Shown: piece by piece, positions 16,880 through 24,415 of the stretch
Position numbering within the stretch: the first letter of the stretch is position 1
Layout: each line of letters starts with the position of its first letter
Assembly (NCBI GenBank): GCA_035560935.1
Contig: DATMYQ010000046.1
Span: 1 to 28,139, forward strand
Origin: DATMYQ01 sp035560935
GTDB taxonomy: Bacteria > Bacillota > Negativicutes > Sporomusales > Sporomusaceae
DNA length: 28,139 bases
Direction: 5' to 3'
Notes under the pieces: generated by a model
The model's input: only the letters and a program-made list of their open reading frames with translations
Told to the model about the DNA's origin: nothing
The model's database searches: none
Position numbers and translations under genes: made by a program

Positions 16880-18424
16880 TCACTCCTGTACTTTTCGATA
16901 GACCCAGACGTCAAAGTACCGGGTCTGCTCCGTCAATTGATAGTACTGCGCAAAAGTTTGGCGAAACGTCTCATCAAACATGGGAACATCAATGTATGCG
17001 TTCGATACGTGAAACGGTTTGTGTCCCGCCGGCAACAGCCAAACCTGGGTCACTCCTTCCCGCAGGGCCTGCAGCGTAGCGGCGGGAATGGGCATGCCGG
17101 CCGCTCCCATATCATTGAGCGCGGCGATATCGAGCAAATAGGGATTTCCCTCAAATACCAGGGAGGGGATCAGCTGATTGTACCATTTATGCCGGTCATT
17201 TTCGCCATAACCGATCATCATGGTTTGCCCCCGGTATTCATTTTTTAATACCTGAAATTCGGCCACCATCGCCCGATCCATGACGAAGTACTCCCGGTAT
17301 TTTAAAATCCTTCCCTGTCCGTTGATGCCGCCAAGGATCACGATCAGGCACAATACCACCAGCGCGGCATAGCCAATGCGGCGGCGCCGAACCAGTTTTT
17401 CCGTGCGGTCTTCCTCTTCCTCCGGACACACGGTTTGCATTTGCTGTATCACCCGCAGCAGGGCATACATCAGAAACGGCACCAATGGCGCCAAGTGATG
17501 GCTGCCGCTGCCGGCTTTTGAACCCACCAGCGCGATCGGCAGCGCCGCCGCCAGCATAGTGGCGATCAGCTGTCTGTTTTCTGCTTTTCGCCAAAATTGA
17601 CCGGGCCGGCGAATAAATCCCCAGGATAAGACCGCCGGAAACGCAAACAGCAGCATGAGCATCGAAAAATTGCCCATGGCAATCGCCGGACTGATTCCGT
17701 GAGTGGTGGAGGCCTGTAACCATTGCCAATAATGCGGCAACGAGATATTCGGCACCGCAAACGGCGCCAGAGTCACGGCCGCCATAATCCCCAGCGTCCA
17801 GGCAACGGTGCGGCTTCCCTCCCGCCGCCACAACAGCGCTAAAACCGGAAACGCCCAGAGAATTTCATGAATTTTGCAGCTGGCCAGCAATCCCAAAGGC
17901 ACCGCCGTACTGAAGACCGCACTCCAGCGTCCGCGCGCCAGCGTTACACCCATCACCGCCACTAACACCAGCAGCAACATAAGCGCATCGGAACGGCTTA
18001 AATATAAATAATACCATTTCGATAAAATCCACAACTCCAGCCCCACCAGCCAAAAGACCAGCCGCCCGCTCAGAAAACGTCGAAACCAGTACCATGACAG
18101 CCCGGCCGTGAACAGCAGACACAAGAGTTCGGCTACCTTGGCGCTGTGAAAACCGGGTCCCAGTAACTTTAAGACAGCGCCCAGCAGCAAATAGACCAGC
18201 GGTCCATGCTGCAGGCTATAACGCTCCGCCGCGTCCAGCGCCGTATACAGCGGATGACCTTCATACAGCAGCCAGGCAACGGAAGTCATGGTGATTTCAC
18301 CGGCATGATCGATAAAGCCCGGCCAGATAAAGTACCGGATCCCCGTAATGAAGAACATGATGATCCCGGCAGCCGCCCAAAAGTCGAAAAAGTATTTTAA
18401 CATCACCGGCAAAGGTTTTCTCAT
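16880..18424 (-). CDS. GT-C type polytopic membrane glycosyltransferase, specificity unknown
   Basis: A 514-residue integral membrane protein with about ten hydrophobic helices in the first 380 residues and a soluble C-terminal region. The first external loop contains D39 and E43 (IDHAGEIT), placed as in GT-C enzymes that use polyprenyl-phosphate sugars. SLQHGPLVYLLLG resembles the HGP-containing loop of ArnT/PMT-like proteins. A charged cytoplasmic loop (PEEEEDRTEKLVRRRR) separates late helices. It would act on the periplasmic face, decorating LPS core or glycan with a lipid-carried sugar. ATG at 18424 overlaps the preceding GT9 stop as ATGA. It is not close enough to ArnT by eye to name; an integral membrane protein of other function is possible. 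Confidence 0.7.
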   Translation of the reverse strand: MRKPLPVMLKYFFDFWAAAGIIMFFITGIRYFIWPGFIDHAGEITMTSVAWLLYEGHPLYTALDAAERYSLQHGPLVYLLLGAVLKLLGPGFHSAKVAELLCLLFTAGLSWYWFRRFLSGRLVFWLVGLELWILSKWYYLYLSRSDALMLLLVLVAVMGVTLARGRWSAVFSTAVPLGLLASCKIHEILWAFPVLALLWRREGSRTVAWTLGIMAAVTLAPFAVPNISLPHYWQWLQASTTHGISPAIAMGNFSMLMLLFAFPAVLSWGFIRRPGQFWRKAENRQLIATMLAAALPIALVGSKAGSGSHHLAPLVPFLMYALLRVIQQMQTVCPEEEEDRTEKLVRRRRIGYAALVVLCLIVILGGINGQGRILKYREYFVMDRAMVAEFQVLKNEYRGQTMMIGYGENDRHKWYNQLIPSLVFEGNPYLLDIAALNDMGAAGMPIPAATLQALREGVTQVWLLPAGHKPFHVSNAYIDVPMFDETFRQTFAQYYQLTEQTRYFDVWVYRKVQE

Positions 18425-19488
18425 TCGTGCGTACTCCCGCCATTGAGAATTTTTTCCAAGGCCCCACAGACAATAGTGGAATGAATCGCTTCCAGACAAT
18501 CCCGGCCATCCGGACATTGCCGGCGCCAGCAGCCGGCACATTCCCGGGGCGTAACCAATACCTGGTGCCCGTTACCGTACGGACCGTTTCTCTCCGGGTT
18601 GGTGGGACCCATCAGCGCCACCACCGGCGTTCCCAGCGCAGCGGCCAGATGCATCGGACCGGTATCGCCGCCGACACAGGCTCGCGCCCGGCTCAGCAGA
18701 TACGCCAGTTCTTTAAGCTGTGTCCGGCCCGTTAAATCCATTGGCGCTTCCCGTAATCCAAACCGGGCTGGCCAGTGGGCCGCCAGCGGCTGCTCTGCGG
18801 GACCACCGGCCAGCACCGCCTGGATTCCCCGCTGCTGCAGCCACTCCGCCACCTGGGCAAACGCTTCAACGGACCAGCGTTTATTGGGCCAGTTCGCCCC
18901 CAACAGCAACACGACATAGGGTTTCAACAAATTCAGTCCGGTATCCGCCGCGGTTTGTGCCAATGCCGCCTGATCCGCGGGTAAAATTCCCAGCGGAAAC
19001 GCCACCGGTTCCGCCGCGACACCCAGGTAGCGGACAACATCCAATAACATTTCCACCACATGCCCCTGCTGATGGGGTCCGCAGATCTGCCGGCTGATCC
19101 ATTGGCTGCCTTCCCGGCTGTTACAGTATACCAGCCGCTGCGGTGCGCCGCTCAGCCAGGCCAATGCGGCACTTTTAAACAGTCCCTGTAAATCCAAAGC
19201 AAGGTCGAAACGTCGTCGTCGAAGTTCGGTGCGCAATTCCTGCCCATAAGAAAAGATCCCGGCCAGGGTTCTGATCCGGGATTTGTCAAATAGCAATACT
19301 TCCTCTACGTCCGGTTGATGCGTCAACAGCGCATATGCGGCTTTTTCCACAATCCAGGTGATCCGGGCCCGCGGCCAGGCTCGTTTTAGTGAATGCACCA
19401 CCGGCAGCGCATGAATCACATCGCCGATCGCCCCGAGTTTAAGCACCAAAATGCGGCATTCCGGCGGCGTTTTCGATGATTTACTCAT
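18421..19488 (-). CDS. Lipopolysaccharide heptosyltransferase I-like (WaaC-like GT9)
   Basis: A 355-residue GT9 enzyme whose N-terminus, VLKLGAIGDVIHALPVV with D23 and then ITWIVEKAAY, matches the WaaC pattern rather than WaaF. It is therefore the best candidate to put the first heptose on Kdo. GANWPNKRW carries the family Lys and GGDTGPMHLAAAL is an intact ADP-heptose-binding motif. The tail has CxxC-x4-C-x5-CL. ATG at 19488 overlaps the hldC stop by eight bases and has no strong ribosome-binding site, suggesting coupling to hldC translation. Being directly after hldC fits a heptose-transfer role. Assignment as WaaC is by motif only. Confidence 0.83.
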   Translation of the reverse strand: MSKSSKTPPECRILVLKLGAIGDVIHALPVVHSLKRAWPRARITWIVEKAAYALLTHQPDVEEVLLFDKSRIRTLAGIFSYGQELRTELRRRRFDLALDLQGLFKSAALAWLSGAPQRLVYCNSREGSQWISRQICGPHQQGHVVEMLLDVVRYLGVAAEPVAFPLGILPADQAALAQTAADTGLNLLKPYVVLLLGANWPNKRWSVEAFAQVAEWLQQRGIQAVLAGGPAEQPLAAHWPARFGLREAPMDLTGRTQLKELAYLLSRARACVGGDTGPMHLAAALGTPVVALMGPTNPERNGPYGNGHQVLVTPRECAGCWRRQCPDGRDCLEAIHSTIVCGALEKILNGGSTHE

Positions 19489-19954
19489 GATTTTGGCGGA
19501 TTTTCCGGATAATGTTGGAGGAAGATCGTCCCGGCACTTCCGGCAGCAGTATCGTTTGACCGCCATATCCGGCCACGATATCCGCTTCCGGCAGGTTCTT
19601 TAACTGATAATCGCCGCCTTTTACATAAACGTCCGGCCGGATTTCCGCCACCAGCCCTTCGGCCGTTGCATCGTCAAAAATCACCACGCCGTCCACTGCC
19701 GCCAGCGCTGCCAACACTTCCGCCCGATCATCCTCATGGTTAAGAGGGCGGTCCGGCCCTTTCAGCTTCCGCACCGAGCGGTCACTGTTCAAACCCACCA
19801 GCAGGCAGTCGCCCAGCTCCCGGGCCGCCGTCAGATAACGGACATGACCGGCGTGCAGAATGTCAAAACAGCCATTGGTAAACACTATGTTCCGGCCCGC
19901 TGACCGGAACTGATTAGCCCAAGCGGTCAATTCGTCCCGCTTAACAATTTTCAT
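19481..19954 (-). CDS. hldC: D-glycero-beta-D-manno-heptose 1-phosphate adenylyltransferase (RfaE domain II)
   Basis: A 157-residue nucleotidyltransferase corresponding to the C-terminal half of HldE. It makes ADP-D-glycero-D-manno-heptose from heptose 1-phosphate and ATP. NGCFDILHAGHVRYL (27-41) contains the HxGH motif (34-37). LNSDRSVRKLKGPDRP follows, then VKGGDY (111-116), and GRSSSNIIRKI (142-152) is the terminal nucleotide-binding motif. ATG at 19954 overlaps the upstream kinase by 14 bases, with AGGAG six bases upstream. The pairing of a kinase gene directly before it mimics a split hldE, but that kinase is the diverged paralogue; the canonical hldA is about 7.3 kb downstream. Confidence 0.94.
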   Translation of the reverse strand: MKIVKRDELTAWANQFRSAGRNIVFTNGCFDILHAGHVRYLTAARELGDCLLVGLNSDRSVRKLKGPDRPLNHEDDRAEVLAALAAVDGVVIFDDATAEGLVAEIRPDVYVKGGDYQLKNLPEADIVAGYGGQTILLPEVPGRSSSNIIRKIRQNHE

Positions 19955-20945
19955 GATAATCTCCTATAGCGGTAATCAATTCACTGGGAGTCGTAGTAGC
20001 CGTTCCCGGTTTGCGGACGACCACGCCAGCGGCAAAATTAGCCAGCCGGGCCGCCGTTTCGTAAGATGCGCCCGCCGCCAGCGCCAGCGCCATGGTCACA
20101 ACCACGGTGTCACCGGCACCGGTGACATCATATACTTCACTGACATTGGTAACCGGAATATGAATCACATTGCCCGGCTTGTCAAACAGCGACATGCCTT
20201 CCGGTCCCCGGGTGATCAGCACCACTTCGGCGTCCAGCCGTTCCAGCAATGATTTGCCTGCCAACAACAAATTGCTCTCATTCATATTTTTGATTTCCAA
20301 CGCCGCCGCCGCTTCCGATTCGTTTTGTTTAACTATGGTAACGCCGCGGTAGGCCAGGATATTATAGCGGGAATCGACCATCGAGCGGACGCCGGCCTGA
20401 CGGCACAGATCGAGAATTCGCCGCAGCAGAGCCTCCGTCATCGTACCACCGCCATAATCACTAACGACCACAAAGCTCATCTGTGGTATATGCTCAGCAA
20501 CAAAGCGCAGAATCGCCGCTTCACCGGCAGCCGATAACGGCGCGTCACTCTGGCGGTCAATCCGAACGACCTGCTGGCGGACAGTCGCCTGTCCGCCAGC
20601 CAAAATACGGGTTTTCGTAATGGTCGGCCGGTCCGGCTCCACTATCAGTCCTACGGTATTGACCGAGTTTTCCGCCAGCACGCGGGTCAATTCCCGCCCG
20701 GCGCTGTCATCACCCAACACGCCCACAGCGTATGTTGTTCCCCCCAGGGTCGCCGCGTTATGGACAGCGTTGGCGGCGCCACCGGGCACCACCGTTTCCC
20801 GCGCCTGCTCCAGCACCAGCACCGGCGCTTCACGGGAAATGCGGGAGATTCGCCCTTCTAAATACACATCGGCAACCATGTCACCGATGACCATGATCTT
20901 TTTTTTCTGAAACTCCTCAATCAGTTTAATAAGATATTCCGGCAA
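19941..20945 (-). CDS. RfaE1/HldA-like PfkB sugar kinase, diverged paralogue
   Basis: A 334-residue PfkB-family kinase clearly related to HldA: MVIGDMVADVYLEG, RISRISREAPV, GGAANAVHN, TITKTRI, QQVVRIDRQ and VYDVTGAGDT with D279. Compared with the HldA at 11173, three conserved segments differ: SDYGKG becomes SDYGGG (162-167), DPKG becomes DSRY (191-194) and TPNLKE becomes KQNESE (206-211). ATP-dependent kinase activity is likely, but sugar specificity may have changed. TTG at 20945 is used because GAGGG lies seven bases upstream and the leader matches HldE N-termini; no ATG occurs before the core fold. It overlaps hldC by 14 bases. Either a second heptose-phosphate kinase or a kinase for another sugar. 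Confidence 0.82.
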   Translation of the reverse strand: MPEYLIKLIEEFQKKKIMVIGDMVADVYLEGRISRISREAPVLVLEQARETVVPGGAANAVHNAATLGGTTYAVGVLGDDSAGRELTRVLAENSVNTVGLIVEPDRPTITKTRILAGGQATVRQQVVRIDRQSDAPLSAAGEAAILRFVAEHIPQMSFVVVSDYGGGTMTEALLRRILDLCRQAGVRSMVDSRYNILAYRGVTIVKQNESEAAAALEIKNMNESNLLLAGKSLLERLDAEVVLITRGPEGMSLFDKPGNVIHIPVTNVSEVYDVTGAGDTVVVTMALALAAGASYETAARLANFAAGVVVRKPGTATTTPSELITAIGDYHENC

Positions 20946-20972
20946 AACGATTCCCTCTTTTCCTTCCTCCGC

Positions 20973-22586
20973 TTACCAGCGAGTCACACTGACATTCCAT
21001 TTCCATTCACTCCGCTTGGCGCGATAGGTCAGGCTCATTTGCCAGCAGTGCAAATTCCGGTACCAGGTATAATCCACGTCGGCCAGGCGCCGATTTTCCG
21101 TGTCATAACTGGCAGCCACCCCCAGCACGTTCAGCCGGTCGATGGCATAGGCTCCGCCAAACGCCAGTTCCCGGTTCGGCGTATCATTGGAGTAGACAAA
21201 TAACGCGTCGTTTTTACGGGAGAAATGGTAGGCCACATACGAATTAAACCGTGGTGACCAAGCCTTGGTCAACGTGATATCATAGCGAAAAATATCCTGG
21301 CTGGACTGATTGTAACTTTCCTTTAACCGCTCCAAGCCCACTCCCAGGTACAGCGTCAACGTCGGATCCAGTTTGATCGGATCCCGGTCAAAATACAGTA
21401 CATAATCCTGATGCCAGCTACTCTTCACATCATCTGTCCATTTACCGTAAATCGCGGTAAAGCGGTAGCTGAGCGGCAGGTCGCCGATCGGATGCGAATT
21501 CCAGGAAAACTTATATTCCGGTTCCTTTTTCAGCCAGTTATTGTCCGCGTCCCGGAAATTTCCTTCCGATACGGTGACAGAGTAATCCATCGTACGGTAC
21601 ACAGCACCGCCGGATGGTTTAAACTTTTGTTTTGTAAAATATCCCAGGTCGGTAAACAGTGAAATATCATCCGTCAGCGGATATTCCAGATGTTGCACAA
21701 TCCCCAGACCATCTTTATTATTGTAGCTGATCTGCGGGAAGTCCGGTTCCCCTTCTTCCGCTTTTTTCAGTGATTTGCGATACTTGGCTATGGAAAAAAT
21801 CACGGTATCCTTGATCCAAAACTTGGCGTTATAAGCGATCAAGTGATCTTCAGGCCAAATATCGATCCGGTCAGCGCTGATGTGATAATCGGGAACCTTC
21901 GCCGGACAACCGGTGGTCGTACCGTCATGCACCCGGAAGTACTCCGGAAAAAGATCAATCTTGCGACCGGCAACGATTTGCCGGTCCACAATGCCGTTCG
22001 CCTTTTCCATCGTACCGGTTCGCATGGAAACATTATAAAAAACGTCTTCGCCCTTTATATTGGTTTTATTGTCGGGATCAACAAAGGTCATCTTATCTTT
22101 GACCCAGAAATCTCCCAACTGGGCATTACCTTGAATCAGTTCAGCCTGCAGCTTCTGGTTCCGCTGAGTGACCCGGGCATTGCCGCGCACTTCCACTTCG
22201 CCCGTGGCGTCGTTATAAAGGAGTTTATCACCTTCCACCACGATCGGCGCCGGCGGCAACTGCTTTTTGGTTTTCTTTTTGTTCTTCTTTTTAGGAGGAG
22301 CAGCATCAACGGCTGATGAACCGCTGCCATTTTGTTTCTCCTCAGCAGCGGCATATTCAACATCATCCTCATCTTCATCGGTTTCCTGCGCCGCATCGGC
22401 CGGTTCCATCACACTGCGATGAAGTGATTCAATCCAGTCACCCGTTATTGCCTCTTTGTGAACGGTCAATGACGGCAAAACATTTTGTGGCTCTGGCGGC
22501 GGTGTTGCGCCAGCAACACCGGTCCCCAGCATAAAAAATGCGCCAAGACCTGTCCATATCCATCGTGCCTGTTTCAGAATACCCAT
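20973..22586 (-). CDS. lptD: LptD/OstA-like LPS assembly outer-membrane protein (short form)
   Basis: A 537-residue exported protein that would insert LPS into the outer leaflet of the outer membrane. The signal peptide ends near residue 27 (AGA). Residues 66-110 are an unusual linker, first acidic (TDEDEDD) and then lysine-rich (KKKNKKKTKK). An OstA/LptA-type beta-jellyroll spans about 114-265 (VEGDKLLYNDATGEVEVRGNA, GRKIDLFP). The rest is beta-barrel-like and ends in Trp, the usual outer-membrane C-terminus. It is much shorter than E. coli LptD (784). Mature cysteines are C227 and C514, which match by eye C173 and one of C724/C725 of E. coli LptD. ATG has GGGAG six bases upstream. It sits between unknown exported proteins and the heptose genes. 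Confidence 0.85.
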   Translation of the reverse strand: MGILKQARWIWTGLGAFFMLGTGVAGATPPPEPQNVLPSLTVHKEAITGDWIESLHRSVMEPADAAQETDEDEDDVEYAAAEEKQNGSGSSAVDAAPPKKKNKKKTKKQLPPAPIVVEGDKLLYNDATGEVEVRGNARVTQRNQKLQAELIQGNAQLGDFWVKDKMTFVDPDNKTNIKGEDVFYNVSMRTGTMEKANGIVDRQIVAGRKIDLFPEYFRVHDGTTTGCPAKVPDYHISADRIDIWPEDHLIAYNAKFWIKDTVIFSIAKYRKSLKKAEEGEPDFPQISYNNKDGLGIVQHLEYPLTDDISLFTDLGYFTKQKFKPSGGAVYRTMDYSVTVSEGNFRDADNNWLKKEPEYKFSWNSHPIGDLPLSYRFTAIYGKWTDDVKSSWHQDYVLYFDRDPIKLDPTLTLYLGVGLERLKESYNQSSQDIFRYDITLTKAWSPRFNSYVAYHFSRKNDALFVYSNDTPNRELAFGGAYAIDRLNVLGVAASYDTENRRLADVDYTWYRNLHCWQMSLTYRAKRSEWKWNVSVTRW

Positions 22587-22614
22587 CCTGCACTCCCGTT
22601 CAGACTCTGTTTTT

Positions 22615-23544
22615 TTACTTCACCCGGATTCCAAAAACTTCACTGTCATTTTGCGTCTGTAAATACATTTGCGTCCCTGCGGCGATGTTTACTTCGTTAC
22701 CGTTGACAAACGCACCGCCAATAATCCCCACCGGTCCCAGTAAAAACATTCCTGCCACACTGGCCCCCGCGGCGGCGGCCATGGATTTGGTCTCTTCCTT
22801 GGCTTTATCACCCAGGAAAATAGCAATGGGCTTTCCGTCCGCAGCCTCCACTGTGTCAAATTTAATATCCAGGCGGGCGTCGCGGCCAAAATTGCCTGAT
22901 GGCACCACTTTTTGCACCTTCGCCAAGCCCTTGGCACCTTTGGGAATAATCAGCACACCGCCTATCATCACGTCATCCGCCGCTTCCAGCGGTACCAGAT
23001 CGCCGACCCGGCTTTGTTTACTGCTCAAAGGCGCCAGCGTTTTTATTTTTATCAGCGTATCTTTGGCCACCAATGTGGATACGACTTCAAAATTCCCATC
23101 GGAATAAGCCATTTTCAACAGTTTGGTCAGACGGCCGTCCAGACCTCCCGTTCCGGGAACCCCGGTAAACAGGCGCTCGAGATTCTCAATCCGGTCCCGA
23201 ACCGGGGTGTTTGTCACCGCACGGGTCATCACCCATTCCACTGCGTTCGTTTTGGTCAGCATGGACGGGTTACCTTCCGTGGTCAACCGCACGTAAGCAT
23301 ATATTCTGTCCACACGCGGCAACAGGGCATCTTTGACCGCCGCCCCGTACACATCCGTTTCCAGTTTGCCCACCCGCTCCACCAAGGCTCCGGTTTGAAT
23401 CGTGCCATATAACGTCTGTTCAATGATTTCCAGTTTATTAATGGCGGTCATATCGTCGCCGTTGGCCGCTGCTGCCGGAGCTGTACCGGCTATTGACAAC
23501 ACAAATGCCATGATCAGCAGCACCGTCGTCATTTTTTTCTTCAT
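22615..23544 (-). CDS. Exported protein of unknown function
   Basis: A 309-residue protein not recognised as a named family. A signal peptide (MKKKMTTVLLIMAFVLSIAGTA, then an Ala-rich cleavage region near 27) is followed by a predicted helical region with repeated pattern VERVGKLETDVYG and RIENLERLFTG. Residues about 165-255 look beta-rich (LIKIKTLAPLSSKQ, GDLVPLEAADDV, LIIPKGAKGLAKV), vaguely like the TrbI/VirB10 outer-membrane domain. A Gly/Ala-rich hydrophobic segment comes before a final strand with NIAAGTQMYLQT. The start has an excellent GGAGGAGG six bases upstream. It precedes lptD by 28 bases, so a role in envelope assembly is plausible but unproven. The signal peptide shares FVLSIAGTA with the OmpM of this window. 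Confidence 0.8.
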   Translation of the reverse strand: MKKKMTTVLLIMAFVLSIAGTAPAAAANGDDMTAINKLEIIEQTLYGTIQTGALVERVGKLETDVYGAAVKDALLPRVDRIYAYVRLTTEGNPSMLTKTNAVEWVMTRAVTNTPVRDRIENLERLFTGVPGTGGLDGRLTKLLKMAYSDGNFEVVSTLVAKDTLIKIKTLAPLSSKQSRVGDLVPLEAADDVMIGGVLIIPKGAKGLAKVQKVVPSGNFGRDARLDIKFDTVEAADGKPIAIFLGDKAKEETKSMAAAAGASVAGMFLLGPVGIIGGAFVNGNEVNIAAGTQMYLQTQNDSEVFGIRVK

Positions 23545-23610
23545 GGTAAGCCTCCTCCAGTTATCCGTTGAAAATATCCTGCTGCAATTCAACACAGGTC
23601 GTCTTCACGC

Positions 23611-24276
23611 TTATAAAAAATAATTCGTTATCGCCTTCCATTTCCCTTTATCAGTCAGCAAGTCAGTGACCGTGTAGCGCGTGGTCTGTTCGATAATGAA
23701 TTCCGTAATTTGTGTATTCCCGTCGATATATTTTATGTCTTTGACCAAACGTCCTTCATCCATAATATTAAAGGCAACCAGCATATAATATCCTTTTTTA
23801 TCACCATTCGCAAACTGTTTCGTAACTACCCCCAGAGTGACCGGCGACGCCTCATCGCTAAGTAGCTCGGATAATTTTTCTTTCGTGGCAAATGTCTTGG
23901 CGCTCGGTCCGGTCAGCGCCTGATAAATTTCCGGAAAATACTTTTTAAAGTCCTTAACCGCAATCGCTTTACCCAGTACAAAGCGCTGCTGACGCACCAG
24001 CGCATCCGGTTGCCGGCTTTCATAATCCACATCCAACGTGACCGGTAGGTCAAGACGCGTGAATATATGCCGGTATGTACCTTCTCTCAGACCCAGTTTT
24101 TTTTCTTCCCATGCTTCGCGGGTATATAACTGATTGTAAAATCCGTATACCATGCGATACTCACCATATTGTTCCCGGATATTATCCCGGGTGTCGCCCA
24201 GGTTCGCCGCCGCCATGCCGGGTACCATCAGCACCATCAGAAGCGCTGTCCATATTCTAATATACATATGCCGCAT
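23611..24276 (-). CDS. Exported protein of unknown function
   Basis: A 221-residue protein, family not recognised. The N-terminus (IRIWTALLMVLMVPGMAAA) is a signal peptide with probable cleavage near residues 24-25. The mature part is mixed alpha/beta with many Tyr and charged residues, no cysteine, no membrane segment and no obvious lipobox, so a soluble periplasmic location is likely. It is the first gene behind the strong promoter at 24318-24346, with AGGAGG six bases before the ATG, and ends 66 bases before the next exported protein. Leading an operon of lptD and LPS core genes suggests an envelope role; nothing in the sequence defines it further. Confidence 0.78.
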   Translation of the reverse strand: MRHMYIRIWTALLMVLMVPGMAAANLGDTRDNIREQYGEYRMVYGFYNQLYTREAWEEKKLGLREGTYRHIFTRLDLPVTLDVDYESRQPDALVRQQRFVLGKAIAVKDFKKYFPEIYQALTGPSAKTFATKEKLSELLSDEASPVTLGVVTKQFANGDKKGYYMLVAFNIMDEGRLVKDIKYIDGNTQITEFIIEQTTRYTVTDLLTDKGKWKAITNYFL

Positions 24277-24317
24277 GATCTACCTCCTGTTTCATAGTGA
24301 TACTAAAAATCTAGATT

Positions 24318-24346
24318 ATTATACCATTTTCTCTAGTGACTGTCGA
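24318..24346 (-). promoter_or_regulatory. Sigma-70-type promoter of the LPS operon
   Basis: On the minus strand TCGACA (24341-24346, five of six matches to TTGACA) is followed by a 17-base spacer and a perfect TATAAT (24318-24323), with TGG just before it giving an extended -10. Initiation would fall near 24311, leaving a leader of about 35 bases before the AGGAGG site of the gene starting at 24276. It lies between the ompM terminator and the first operon gene. No other comparably good promoter was found downstream in the cluster. Confidence 0.8.
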
Positions 24347-24371
24347 AAGGTTTTGGTGATCGCACGGAAAA

Positions 24372-24403
24372 TAAAGAAAAGGCCTCTCCATATGGAGAGG
24401 CCT
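24372..24403 (-). terminator. Intrinsic terminator of ompM
   Basis: A perfect 24-base palindrome (24380-24403), running AGGCCTCTCCAT and its reverse complement, lies 12 bases past the ompM stop. On the transcribed strand the hairpin is followed directly by TTTTCTTTATTTT. The plus-strand side is followed by CGTCC rather than a T-run, so it should terminate only leftward transcription. It isolates ompM from the LPS operon promoter beginning about 30 bases further on. Confidence 0.92.
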
Positions 24404-24415
24404 CGTCCGTACTGC

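Noticed and set aside
11173..20945. Treating the two PfkB kinases as identical redundant hldA copies
   Set aside because: They differ at three conserved motif segments and throughout, so a simple recent duplication is not supported.
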